Source: Beta vulgaris subsp. vulgaris (Eukaryota > Streptophyta > Magnoliopsida > Caryophyllales > Amaranthaceae). Taken from it: 64,000 nt of DNA. Positions 37,801-48,407 of the stretch are shown here, one piece after another. Each line of letters starts with the position of its first letter. Position 1 is the stretch's first letter. The notes beneath the pieces were generated by a model, which worked only from the letters and a program-made list of their open reading frames with translations, made no database searches and was not told the origin of the DNA. Location: the NCBI RefSeq assembly GCF_026745355.1, contig NC_079204.1, positions 50,675,182-50,739,181 of the forward strand. Reading direction: 5' to 3'. The translations under genes and the position numbers were made by a program.

Positions 37801-40800
37801 AGAAGGGGTTGGAAGATAAAGTGAGAAAAATTAGTAAATATCTTTCAGAATTTCCCAATTATTTGACAATAGGATCATTTTAGCATTTTATCTCAAATAA
37901 TGTTTTAACAACCTTCTCTGATGTATTTAGCCTTAATTGAAACCAGAACTTCAAAGTACCAATCCAATAGTATTGCTCCAAAGCCCAACAAAAGTCAGAA
38001 TGCTAAATTGTTATGGTCCAATCTTGTGGGATCCATGTACAAAGTTAGCTTTAGTTAAATGGTTACTAGTTTTTATATGCACGCGATGCGTGCGAAAATA
38101 CGATGTAGAAAAATTAAATTAATTGTTAACTATATCGAATAAATTAGGGATACTTGAATTGTTGATGGTTTTCTTTTTGTAATGTCTTTTTTATTTTTAA
38201 AATTAATTAGGTAGTTTCTTTTTTTATTTTTTAATTAAAATAAGTAGTTAGAAACTTAGAATGGAGAGGTAATGAGGGTAAAATGGGGTTTCTAATATTT
38301 TGGTGTCCTACCCCTCTTCCCATATAGAATAGAGATGTATATCAGAAGTTGATTTTTTGGGAGAACATATAAGGAGAGCATTTGATGGATATGAGGTGCT
38401 GGCAATGATATAAGTTTAGAGTGAGAGGTGATCAAGTTTCATTCTTGAGACTTTTGTATATTTGGAAGAATTGGAACTGATTTTTAGAAGCTGAGCATCA
38501 GATGATTTTCCTTGATTTTGTAGATAAATGCTCCACAATACCTCGAGGGCTTGTGCCTTTTTGTCATTAGCCCTCCTTTTGTAAATGTGCTAAACCCCCT
38601 TAGTATCTTTCTAATCTAATTCTTTATTACTAATCCGAGAAAAGAAATATATAGTGGCGATCAAACCCTAAGCTGGGCTGAGCCAGCAATCATCCCAAAA
38701 AGTGACCTTGAGAATCAGCCAGGAAGAGTTTCTGGTCTTACCCCTTGACCTAGAATCGGTCTAAAATTGACTCTCTTACATGAAAAAAAAACCAAATTGA
38801 TTGGCTTCAGCCTTCAAAAAAAAAAGGGGGGGGGTAGCTTTTTAGAAGATGGCCAAGGTGTGGTTTGAGCGCCGATATATCGTCAAGCAGACCCTTTCGG
38901 CCAAACTTGGACCCTGTTTGGCTTCATTAGCTCTATCCACAAATTAAACTAGCAGTAGCATAATGAAGGTTATTGGTGATTGTCGCTTTTTATTACTTGG
39001 AACTTCCTTTTTTCGTATATATCCTGATTAATGTAAGCATGCTTGGAAAATTCTGCAACGTCCTTTTCATGAGTTTCTGTAACTTGTAAATCGAAGCCAA
39101 GAGGAACTTGAGTGAGTTAGAGATAGCCGGAAAAGCTGTGTGGAAAGGAGACAGAAAAACTTTTCATCCTATGGCATGGTGTCAAAACAAGGCCGCATTG
39201 TATCATATCACCCGTATTGTAAAGGTTTTCCAATGTACCAAGCCGATACTACCGGCTGTGGCCGTTACTGTGATCGGGACCGAAACCGCATTTTCGAACT
39301 ATGTGCTATGGTTGGTTTAGAAAGTGAAGCGACCACCTTACTAGAAAAAGCACCTGTTTAGATAAAGTTCCTAGGGAACTGCAAACTGATCATTTGTCTT
39401 AACCCCTGAGTTTGTAAAAAGTTTGTCTTTCACTTGTGATCGAAGAGTCATTCGAAATGGTAAATGAGAGTCCTCAAGTTTGTTTGACAACCGAAATTTG
39501 AGGGAGTTGTCATAGTATTTCCATCCAAATTGATGACTTAACAAGAGGGCTCACTGTTTTGTCTGTCCAAGGGCTGGCTTATATGCAAGGTCTGACAAGT
39601 GACAACCTTCTGCTTTTAAAAGTTGCACAATTTATTGCATCGAGATAATGGAGCAGTTGATGTAAGTCTTTGTGGTGTCCATTGATGAAGGGGTGAGTTG
39701 ATTTCTTTTTTTCTTCCCCTTTTGTTCTTGTTGTTTTACTGTTGACCATTGTTGTCTGATGATACAAACTTCATACTATTATGTCATTTTTCAATCCTGA
39801 AATGACTGTATTACGGATACCACATCTATCCCCCCTCCCCTCCCTTAAGGACGGCAAGAAAATGGAGATACAACAATGATACGAGGATGATGTTGTTCCA
39901 TCAGTTACTTCTCAGTTCTCAATATCATGCTATTATGGCTAATTTGAAAAGGAGGTACCTTGTCTAACTACTATTGGCCAAATTTGTTAACATTGGTGTA
40001 TTCTTGTATGATTGTAATGTTGTCAATTTTCAAATCGCTATATAGGTGTAATTATTTCATGTTAGTGGTATTGGCATAGTTGACACCAACAGTCCTAACT
40101 ATGCCGGCATGTAATAAAGTGTATTCTTTTATTTTGAACATTGTTTCTTTCTTTCCTTTCTCTTCCCTTTTGGCCATCACCATCGCCATTTTGTTACCTG
40201 TTCAATAGGTTATAAATCAATGGTTCTTGGGAGTGTTTATGTCAATCTTTCCTTTTTTTCTACCTAATTTATATATGTACATGGCCATGTAATAAGAAAT
40301 TTACCAAAATCACTATTATAATCCTAGCTTCTGCTTCTGCAGGAGACTGTGATAAAGGAGTATCAAAACTACAAGTTTCAGCAACCATATCAGCAAGCAA
40401 TGTATTACTGCTCATTGATTCTCCAAGACAGTTCATGGCCTTGGATGGAACAACTTGAAGTTCTACCCAATCTTGAAGCTGATGCACTTTCCAAATTTAT
40501 TCCCTTGATGCTTTCAAAAGCATTTCTAGAGTGTTATGTTGCAGGTTAGTGTTCCAAAAATTGCTTGAAAATATGCATGTAATCTTGTAACTTAATTTAG
40601 CAGTATTACTGGTGAATTTTCAGGGAACATTGATCAGGTTGAGGCTGAGTCAACTGTTGAGCATATTGAAAGTGCTTTCTTTAAGTGCTCAAACCCTTTT
40701 TGCCAGCCTCTTTTTGCCTCACAGCATCAGACTAATAGAGTTGTGAAGCTTAGCAAAGGCAAACGGTTCTGCTATTCTACCAAAGGCTTGAATGCAGATG

Positions 40801-43800
40801 ATGAGAATTCGTGCCTTGTTCAATGTATTCAGGTATTTTCTGAGTACGGCTTTTTTTCTTCACTTCTTTTCCGTGTCAAAGTGTCATTCTTAAGTGCTCT
40901 ATGATGTGTTCCCGGACACTTTGGCTCTGCAAAATGGTAACCTTATCCGTCTCAAATTTTAGATGGATATGCCAAGGGTTTGTTCTACCTCGGCGGGCTT
41001 GTAGGTTAATCATTGTTGCTTTCTAATGAGTTTTGTGGAGAATTATTTTTTCGTAGACAATTGAATTAATAGACACTGTCATGTGACTAAGATTTAAGGA
41101 TGGTTGGCTAAGGTTCCATCTTCTGGGTTTTGAAGAAAGCTACATCTGTTGTGAGAGGATTTTCCTTCGAAGATGTTAATAATCCGATTTTGGATATTTG
41201 TGCCATCATTCATTACTTGAAATCCTCAACTGATTAGTAGGAGAATCGTTAATGCGAGTGCTATGAATCCATATTAGGGGGAAGGGTAAGTTAGATATTA
41301 TCTTCATTAGTTAGCTTGGGGAATAAGCTAGGTAGTTCTGCCAAAGAAATTACTCTATATATAGGGATAATTAGAGAGAAAAATATGTTGAAAATTATTG
41401 AGAATATTAGTGAGCTTTTAAGAGTTCATTTGGGAGAGAATCAAGCCTCTCGAAAGCTTGAATATCATTTACTTTTGCTGTATTTTCAGTTTATCAATCA
41501 AGAACTCGTCTTTTTCCTCAATTTCTGCCTTTAATGGTTTCTAAGCTATGTTAATTAATAGCAGTGAGATTCACTGAGTATACTTTAGCTACTCTTAAGC
41601 ATATTTTTAAATTATGTCCTCTTTATGTCCCTGTATTATTATAAAAACCGTTGCTAAGTAGTGTTTCGTTGGAGATTTAGATATGAATTCCTCCTATGTT
41701 CATAGGTACATCAAGATGATTATCTGGCAAATGTAAAACTTGAGCTTATTGCTCTTGTAGCCAAACAACCAGCATTCCACCAGCTTCGATCTGTTGAGCA
41801 ACTTGGATACATAACTGCACTTTTAAAGAGGTAAGGACTTGTGATATTGTTCTGCAGCTCTTTTAACTCGATAATCTATTACTGAAACTTTTTCTTGTGT
41901 AGAAATATATATGGCATCCATGGTTTGCAATTTATCATCCAGTCTACAGCAAAGGTATGCAGGGTAGCATATTATAAACATTGCTTATGTGACATCTTGT
42001 CTCTTTGGAATAACTTTGCTTTCTTATTGTATAGGGTCCAAGTCATATCGACCAGAGAGTTGAGGCATTTCTTAGTAAATTTGAAGAGGAACTTCGTCAG
42101 CTTAGTGAAGATGAATTCAAGGCAAGTCTTCACTTTTTAAACATTGAAACTCTTGTGCAACAAAAAAGAATGTGTTCATGATCCATGTATGTGAGTTCTT
42201 GTTTCATAATAATATTTTCGGTACTGATCAGGAAACTTTTTATTGAATTTCTCCACTTGAGAGGAAATGGTGTATGCTCACAAAGATCATCAGATGTAAA
42301 ATAACTAATTCAAGCCTTGCATTGCATTTTTCAGAGTAGAATACTTGTAGTGAACCATTGCTTTGGATTTGTCACAGAAAAAAGTAACAAGGGGTCGTTT
42401 GGTTTAGGAGAGGGGGAAAGGGAAAGGAATGAAGAAAGGGTTTGGTAAGGAAAGGAATTCTATACCCCCAATTATCCTACATGTTTGGTTTGTTTCAAAG
42501 GGAAAAGGCTATAAAATTCCTCTCCTTCCCTCTCATCTCTCTCTCTGACAAACTTTGTGCCGGCAGTAAAGCAGCGCGTGGTACGGTGGCGGTGGTGCGG
42601 ACAGTAGAGCAGTGCTCCGATACGGTGGTGGTGGCAGTAAACCACAGCTACAAATCTCTCTTTATCTCTTCGCTAGATCTGGTAGTGTGGTGGCTAACTG
42701 GCTCGTCTCTCGCTGGCCTTTTGATTTCTGTTGCTACGCGTCTGGTACTGGTGGTGGTGGGGTGGTGGTTCGTCGTTCTCTCTCCCTCTCACACCAGATA
42801 TCGTGTGGTGGATAGGTGGTAGTGTGGTGGGCTTGGGTCGATGTTGAGGCTAGTGCGATCAGTGGTGGTGCCGGCTAGTCCACAGGGCTGGTGGCTGTGG
42901 GTCAACGGGGTGCTGGTGGGGTCGATGCGGAGTAGTGGTGGTCATGCTTGGTCAAGGTGGTTATGGTGTAGAGGGAAATGGGGGAATCCAAAACCTTAGG
43001 GGGGTGGGGGAATCAATCTAGAGGACTTTGCGGGCAACTGCTTCTGAGATAGGGGGAAAGAGAATTGAAAACACCCCCAAACAAACAACATAAATGGGAA
43101 ACAAGGGTTTTCATTCTCTTACTCTTTCCAGTATGCTCCAGACCAAACAACCCCTAATAGTAATAGTGACAACAATTGTAGAAATAACAATTTTGTGTAC
43201 AACTTGTGTGCCATTAACTTCTATTGGTTGATTAAAAAACTGATTTTAAAACTTAATCATAAATTGGTGGACCATAGTAATAATAACAACCAATAAGAAA
43301 TAGTGGCACACAAGTGGTACATAAAAAGTGGGACAAAAGATTGTAATTTAGAAGGGAATAGATATCGCAATTCTTGTTGTTGGCGTTATTACTCAAGCAT
43401 AATGAACTTTGATTACTTGTTAAATGCTCTAGAATTTAATTTGACGTTATGATAGATGAATATACGTGCAACTTTATAACTAGCAGATGAACACTTCATT
43501 AGGGCATAATGCCTTCTTTTTCTGAAATCTATTCATCTTGTATGTTTCACATACAGCTAGCTTGCTTCCTTGATATTCACTTATCATCGGTTTTTTGTGG
43601 GGTACAGAAAAGCGTCAGTTCACTTATTGATAGCAAGCTGGAAAAGCACAAGAATCTGAGAGAAGAATCTAGATTCTATTGGAAAGAGATTTCTGATGGG
43701 ACTTTCAAATTTGACAGGAAAGAATCCGAGGTATGTGTGTTTATTTTTAGAACTTCAGAAACGATGTTTTCATATCGGTTATACTGCTCATATCCATATC

Positions 43801-44061
43801 TCATGACAGGTCTCAGCACTGAAGAAGCTGACCCAGCAAGAGCTAATAGATTTCTTTGATGAATATGTTAAAGTTGGTGCCACCCGAAAGAAAACATTGA
43901 GTATATGGGTGTATGGATCCACGCATATATCGGACTATGAAGTCGATAAAAGCAACGCAGAGCAATCAAATTACATTTGCATTGATGATATTTTCACTTT
44001 TAGAAGATCGCAATCTCTCTATGGCTCGTTTAAAGGTGGTCGGAGTCCTACAAAACTGTAA
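19829..44061 (+). CDS. PXM16: M16 zinc metallopeptidase, insulin-degrading-enzyme type (PXM16-like)
   Basis: Twenty-six exons, read in frame with no stop, encode 968 residues, the normal length for plant insulysin-type proteins. Exons: 19829-19954, 20077-20152, 22674-22741, 23756-23847, 23962-24035, 24181-24224, 25286-25337, 28272-28394, 28485-28597, 28690-28852, 29519-29611, 31593-31678, 31879-31965, 33106-33209, 34186-34288, 34498-34593, 34681-34870, 35071-35132, 37310-37414, 40343-40544, 40624-40832, 41706-41830, 41903-41954, 42035-42121, 43608-43730, 43810-44061. The inverted zinc motif HFLEH is at residues 65-69, split by intron 2, and E146 in AVDSEH is exactly at the HXXEH-X76-E distance. 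R784 and Y791 (RSVEQLGY) match the C-terminal substrate-binding pair of human IDE. It degrades short peptides inside a closed chamber. The end TKL is a weak peroxisomal PTS1; the Arabidopsis relative is peroxisomal. One intron is GC-AG. Introns make up nearly 90% of the gene and are loaded with transposons. Confidence 0.95.
20455..21025. mobile_element. Foldback (Mutator-like) element with palindrome array, intron 2 of the peptidase gene
   Basis: 571 bp flanked by a perfect 10-bp direct repeat AAATATGATT (20445-20454 and 21026-21035). The ends are long inverted repeats of about 103 bp (20455-20557 and 20922-21025), beginning GAATTTTTTCCTTGAAT and carrying GTGGGTTTTAATTCCAGAAA and TGCGTACCGTCCA / GACGGCACGCGAGAA blocks. 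Length and duplication size fit Mutator-like foldback elements. There is no coding capacity. The core holds seven palindromes, listed separately. Confidence 0.85.
20580..20892. repeat. Array of seven 23-bp palindromes (AACCGCTACTT-N-AAGTAGCGGTT)
   Basis: Copies start at 20580, 20663, 20696, 20769, 20802, 20835 and 20870. Each is 23 bp and close to a perfect inverted repeat around its centre. Single changes are seen (GAG, CCA, CTGG, GATA in the middle, CGTTT at the end of copy six), and the last copy has a matching pair of changes on its two arms. A half copy lies at 20611-20622. Spacers are 9 to 60 bp and partly share TTTATRTRTATAA. Confidence 0.95.
21317..21408 (-). pseudogene. Organellar 23S/26S rRNA fragment inserted in intron 2
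   Basis: On the minus strand the segment contains CCGACACAGATAGGTAGGTC, GAGAATACCTAGGGGTGCGA and CTCTCTAAGGAACTCGGCAA, which closely follow the highly conserved 23S rRNA segment of bacteria, plastids and plant mitochondria. Only about 90 bases match, with a few differences, so it is a nuclear copy of plastid or mitochondrial DNA (NUPT/NUMT), not a functional rRNA gene. The flanks were not recognised. Confidence 0.8.
22129..22480. mobile_element. Mutator-like MITE with hairpin ends, intron 2 of the peptidase gene
   Basis: 352 bp flanked by the perfect 11-bp direct repeat ACTCTTGATGT (22118-22128 and 22481-22491). The two ends are inverted relatives, and each also holds its own hairpin: TGGTCCGCATTAATAATGCT then GTGGACC on the left, GGTCCACACTGATTAAGTGT then GGACC on the right. 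A lone half of the same sequence lies at about 27846-27885 (TGTGGACTAGATCCACA). Confidence 0.75.
24855..25101. mobile_element. Partial Stowaway-type MITE, intron 6 of the peptidase gene
   Basis: The right end, read inverted, is TACTCCCTTCGTCCTCAAAT followed by GAACTTTATGATAGG, a common Stowaway terminus. The left end is not clear; only GTATTCCTTTATGTG near 24828 is similar. The element is probably truncated. Confidence 0.4.
27360..27668. mobile_element. hAT-like MITE, intron 7 of the peptidase gene
   Basis: The left end TAGGCCCTATTTGGTAA and right end TTACCAAACAGGGCTTA are inverted repeats typical of plant hAT miniature elements. About 309 bp, non-coding. A matching 8-bp duplication was not found. 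Confidence 0.65.
29686..30763. mobile_element. Foldback (Mutator-like) element with C-rich/G-rich arms, intron 11 of the peptidase gene
   Basis: 1078 bp flanked by the perfect 10-bp direct repeat ATTAATAATT (29676-29685 and 30764-30773). The outer 145 bp at each end are inverted repeats (left CGGTTTTTTCACCATAGACC; right, inverted, CGGGTTTTTCAACATATACC, then shared ATACCCCTCAC and ACTAACGG blocks). Inward, the left half is almost pure C/A and the right half almost pure G/T, so the halves remain loosely complementary. Proline-rich open frames here are by-products of the composition. Confidence 0.85.
29845..29900. repeat. Telomere-like CCCTAAA repeats in the foldback arm
   Basis: Three consecutive plant telomere units (CCCTAAACCCTAAACCCTAAA) and several loose ones lie in the left arm. 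Matching TTAGGG / GGTTTAGGG units lie in the right arm at about 30505-30610. They mirror each other as part of the inverted repeat. Confidence 0.8.
32435..32612. mobile_element. Possible Stowaway-like remnant, intron 13 of the peptidase gene
   Basis: The left end (TACTCTCTCTGCTCTATGAT) and the right end (AAGATTAAGGAGGAAGTG) look like imperfect Stowaway termini. Similarity is weak and a TA duplication is not convincing. Confidence 0.25.
33561..33599. repeat. T26-G13 homopolymer junction in intron 14
   Basis: Twenty-six T followed by thirteen G, then AGGGGG. Homopolymer lengths of this sort are unreliable in assemblies. Confidence 0.9.
35411..36010. repeat. LTR-derived repeat remnant, intron 18 of the peptidase gene
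   Basis: The sequence TGTTAGGAAATCGGTG followed by the phrase ATTTACGTGGTTCAGTCAAT and CTACATCCACAGGTGGGG resembles a widespread plant LTR/leader segment. It is more GC-rich (35740-35830) than the surrounding intron. No partner LTR and no coding part are seen, so the boundaries are approximate. Confidence 0.4.
38066..38335 (-). mobile_element. Short non-autonomous Helitron, intron 19 of the peptidase gene
   Basis: On the minus strand it starts TCTCTATTCTATATGGGAAG right after an A (38336) and ends CATATAAAAACTAG right before a T (38065). The hairpin GCACGC-ATC-GCGTGC lies 10 bases before the end. All three Helitron marks (5' TC, 3' CTRR with hairpin, insertion between A and T) are present. 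270 bp, no coding capacity. Confidence 0.85.
42391..43155. mobile_element. hAT-like element, intron 24 of the peptidase gene
   Basis: About 765 bp. The left end GGGGTCGTTTGGTTTAGGAG and inverted right end AGGGGTTGTTTGGTCTGGAG match well. The interior (42570-42960) is rich in GGTGGTGG-type simple sequence, and any open frame there is composition-driven. It lies in the intron that has a GC donor. Confidence 0.7.
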
Positions 44062-45027
44062 GGAAAGATTAAAACTCTAGAAAAGGAGGTGGTGCAGTCA
44101 AAGGTTGAACTGGTTTTTCCTTTACCTCTTATACACTGGATGGACATTACCTAGGATTGTACCAGAAAATGTTAAAAGTGTCATATTATTGATTGTTTTT
44201 TGGATTCATGTATAATAATAATAACATTGCATCAACAAATTTCAAAATCCTTGATTGCAGGACTTGTTTAATACTTTGTGAATGGTCAATATATACCTGA
44301 AATACATCAGCAACATTCTGTAACAAAAATTATATGATAAGGAACTATTGTGTATAATTTCATACTGTACCTTTGTTTCCTAATCAAGCATCAGGTGAAG
44401 TGTGGGAATATATGTTATCAGACATTGTTTGTATAAATTTTCTTCTCTACACTTCCCAAAAATAAGCTATTTGTGAGAGGAGACGATCCGAAGTCAAAAA
44501 AAACTGTTTCCATGGCTTTTAGATGACCATGCTCTCATTATCAGCTGCAATCTGGACATAAGACCAAGGAGAGATGTCAATAACTTGGAATTAGCTAAAG
44601 AAAAGCAGGCAATTGTTATCCCTTTCAGTCCTCACAGACACATGACAATGCTCTTACACCTTATGTCAAATAAGACTATGATAATCCTCCTTAGAAAGCG
44701 AGTATTTATCAAATAGTTTACTTTGATCCCATGCGAGAAAAAAAAAAAGCGTTATTAGCATTATTTGGCCAAAGTTGGGATATTTTTGTTGTACTTGTAC
44801 ATAGACATTTCTATGCAACATTTTATAGCCAATATAAATAGTAGTGAGCCTTTGACTTACTAATCTTATAATTCTAATTTGTTACATTTCCTGATTCATT
44901 AATGATTTGTTTTGCGACTATACTTTTAGTCGAAGTGATGCATTGAGATTTGAGGGTAAACATAACACATATACTAACTTCTTTGAAACAATATTATTTT
45001 AAAATGTATAAACATAACTACTGTATA
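44062..45027. other. Intergenic region between convergent genes
   Basis: 3' flank of the M16 peptidase gene facing the 3' end of the minus-strand gene. No gene, repeat or RNA was recognised. AATAATAATAACA near 44213 is AT-rich and could hold polyadenylation signals. Confidence 0.4.
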
Positions 45028-45301
45028 CTTCCTCCGATCTTTTATACATGTTACATAGAGAAAATGAGGTGTTTTAAGAAAGCTAGAGAGATAAAGTAGG
45101 GGATTAGCACTTTTTAAATAAAAAAACATTTGTTAAAGAAAAAGTATGGGTATCTTAAAGAAGAAGTTGGAAGACCACTAATTTTTTAATAGTATTGTAA
45201 GATGTTCATGGTGAAAAGAGATTCATTTATGGTATGTAGCATTTATTAAGATATTTTCATTTAGGAAAAATGTAGCTATCTATAAAAAAAAACAGAGGAA
45301 G
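45028..45301. mobile_element. Stowaway-like MITE in the 3' flank of the unknown gene
   Basis: 274 bp with TA at both sides (45026-45027, 45302-45303). The left end CTTCCTCCGATCTTTTATA is mirrored by TATAAAAAAAAACAGAGGAA at the right. It ends 37 bases from the stop codon of the minus-strand gene and may contribute to its 3' UTR. Confidence 0.75.
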
Positions 45302-45337
45302 TATATTTAGATATTGAAGCCATATACAACTAATTAT

Positions 45338-47831
45338 TCAGTTTGACCAAATGGGACAACTAGATATAGGTGGGAGGTACACATTACAACTAACACTAGG
45401 AACTACCAAGTTCCTTGATTTTACCCCCATGACTAGCCAACATGTTTTAGTAGGGGGGAAAATGGAGAAAACTCTTACTACGAAAGAAAATCCGTTATCA
45501 GATATTATTACCGTGTAAATAAATGGGTCACTCCGGCCTCCTGCCCCACTTCGCTTAACTTCTTCCATCCTCAACAACCTGCAAATTCAACCATTCAAAG
45601 AAAACACCCAACATAACCCAACTTGAATCACAAAGTCATAAACTAAAACACTCTGCTAAAAAAATGTTAAAACTTCAAGTTTTTGTGTTTAAAAGTTAAA
45701 ACTACACAAACCAAATTTTATGATTTAAGAGTTAAAAACAGAGCAAAATCAAGAAAGAAAAAAAAGAGAGAAAGCCCCAAAAATTGACTCACATTCTAAG
45801 AGCTTTACTAGTGTCAGGACTATCACCAAGTAGAAATCTAATGCGGACTTCCGAAGCACATCCACAACCAGACAATAACCTCATTATTGCTTCTTTTTTG
45901 CGGCTCATATGAGATGAGTTTGTTCCTCTTCTTCTCTTTTGCTCCACCACCACTGCCTTCCCTCCATTCCTTGCGCTTGATATCTCGCTCGTTCCGCCAT
46001 TCGACAAGCATGAACACTCTGTGGTTGTTGTGCTTTTTGTGATCACTGTTGACATTGTTTTTGCTGGTTGGTGTTCCCACATTTTCGATGCTGGTTTTCG
46101 GTCATTCGAGCTCCGGTAGATTACCTTAGACCTTGCTCTCCGAGCTACCTGTTGAAGAGAAATTACTTGCATTATATTTTAACTAGTTTCTGAATGTTAA
46201 ATTGGGAGATACAACATAAGACATGTGATTTTGTTATGGAAATTTGAAGTCATAGACCATATACATCTCGATTATTGTAATCATATTTCTGCTTTTTGTT
46301 ACAATCAAGATATATAAGCATGAATCAGTTTGAAATATCTAAATGATTAACGATATTTACTTTGATTTTGAAAATAAAAATGGTTACTCATCTTCAGTGA
46401 GAAATTATTTGGACACAATGTAATTCTAATACGAGTGATTTGCTTGATATTTTCAAATTTGTGGAAATAAGAGTTGATTCAACCAATATTCAGTGATTGA
46501 AGTTTTCCTTTACAATTAGTGAAAATTAACATAACTTTGTTTGACTGTTCAGTATGAACTCAAAATACCTAAAAGATAAACTCGTATGTTTAAGCGTAAT
46601 TAGCATGCACTTGCACAAACAATTATTGTTTCTCGTAAAAAAGTTCATACAATTTAAGAACAGAGACTCAGCGTAATTTTACTCAAAATTTAATCTAAAT
46701 CAAAAGGAAGCAAGCTTATGAAGAAAAAATATTGAAAGGAAAAAAACAGATATGTCGAATCAATGAATCAATTAGTTGCTGTTTAACTTTTAGAAGAAGA
46801 AATTGAATCAAAATTCGTATATTATTGCAAATATTATCAAAATACAATTTGAATTCGTGAACAAAATCACTTTTAAGAGTTTCGTGAATATTTGAAGTTT
46901 CAATTTCTGAACAGAGCTTCAGATTAGATTGCACAACACTAATTAACTGTAACAATTTTCTTAATGAAACAGTAATTTTAAACTTTTACAACATGTTTTA
47001 GCTCTGAAATTCATATTTTCAAAAGAAATAGAAAACGAGCTACGATATGTACGAAATCAATTGAACATATTCAAAAAACAGAGTATTAAAGCTGTTACGA
47101 ATTTCAGCTTACAGGACGACAAACAATTACGATTTGAATTCAAATTCATATCATTCTTCGAAACTTCAACTATAATCAAACAAAAAAAAACTCAAATTGC
47201 AGCAAAATACGTGAAACTCAAGCTACTATTCAGTTCAGCACAAAATCAAACCAATCATCACAAGCAATTCGGAATTCGAAATCAGATCAAACAAAAACTA
47301 AGAAATATATTAAAGTGACAGAAAAACAACGAACATTCTGCAGAAAACGACCTAATTCAAACTCAGAATCATCTATTCCAGAAGCAAAACCAGAGACAAT
47401 AAGAGAAAGAGAGAGAAATTTGCAGAAAATAACCTTAAGCTGCATCTGACGGTATCGAGTAACAGCAGAAGCCATAAGCTTCATTCGATGAGATGAAACA
47501 GAGCAATCAGTTGTCAGCGATGAAGGACACGACGTCGTATTACTGCTATTCTCCATTCTATTGATAATCTCCAGTTCATCAGTTTTCTCGCATAATTTCT
47601 TCTCAGAAAACACCACATTCTCTTCCTCTAACTTAGAACTGCAAAAATCGATCAAATTCAGACGAAATTTTGACGAGAAACCTCGAAAAACAATGATCGA
47701 AGGAGATAAAATTGAGTTGCGGATTACAACGTAGCTGTTGTTGTTGTTGTTTTCGGTAGAATGACAGTGGTTGAGAGAAGCAGAAGAGCAGATGCTGCTG
47801 TGAGCTCAAGATTACTCGGAAATTCTTCCAT
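45338..47831 (-). CDS. Conserved plant protein of unknown function with winged-helix-like C-terminal block
   Basis: Four exons on the minus strand, 47831-47731, 47638-47434, 46148-45793 and 45578-45338, join in frame to 300 residues. I do not recognise the family. The N-terminus (MEEFPSNLELTAASALLLLS) is followed by a basic helix-rich stretch ending RYRQMQLK-VARRARSKV across intron 2, then a Ser/Thr-rich linker with a basic KRRR. The C-terminal part has RKKEAIMRLLSG, LLGDSPDTSKALRMLL and RMEEVKRSGAGGRSDPFIYT, which reads like helix-turn-helix plus wing (SPDTSKAL as recognition helix, GGRSDPFIY as wing). DNA binding is therefore possible but is inference. The donor of intron 1 (AC|GTTGTA) is weak, so translation might instead start at the ATG at 47556. 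The last 55 or so residues look unconserved. Position matches At2g41780 in Arabidopsis. Confidence 0.65.
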
Positions 47832-48407
47832 TTTTGTGTTTCTTTCTCTCTCCTCTGAAAATGGCGGGTTGCTGAAAATAATTTGAAATTTTCTCTTTCT
47901 CTCACTACAACGGTTTTTGGTTACGTGGGTATGAAGCTTTGAAAATCTTGTAGACATTAGATAAATAAGGGTAAGACTTTAAGACTTAGAGTTTGTAGTC
48001 TGTAGAGACGAAAAGGAGCTCACTGACGGCTCATATTTTTTGCATTTCACGTGTTATTTACGGTTCTGAATTTGTGTTTGAGGTTTTTTTTTTTTTTTTA
48101 CCATGAGAAAATTAGGATTTAATTAATTTTATATAATCACAGGACTGAATATTTGGAATGCAGCACTTCCATTTAATTTTGTATAATCGCTTTAACTTAT
48201 ATGACTTTTAGATACTCTACTTACTAAACTACACATTTGTATTAATTAGGAAAATTTGCACAAAACCACCTTAAGTTTTCTTTAGAAACTCCCACCTTTA
48301 TGTTTTTTTTTTCCCTAAATTTTCACCTAAACTACCCCCACAGCTACCCGCTACTTCAACCAATACCTTACTAAACACTCATAATTTTCTTAATTAGCGT
48401 TTCAATC

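Noticed and set aside
42442..42822. 126-residue open frame with VVVV/WW-rich text
   Set aside because: It lies within GGTGGT-rich filler of a hAT-like element in a peptidase intron.
47633..47957. Other minus-strand frames upstream of the unknown gene
   Set aside because: Only the frame starting at 47831 joins in phase to the next exon; the longer frames are leader sequence or shadows.
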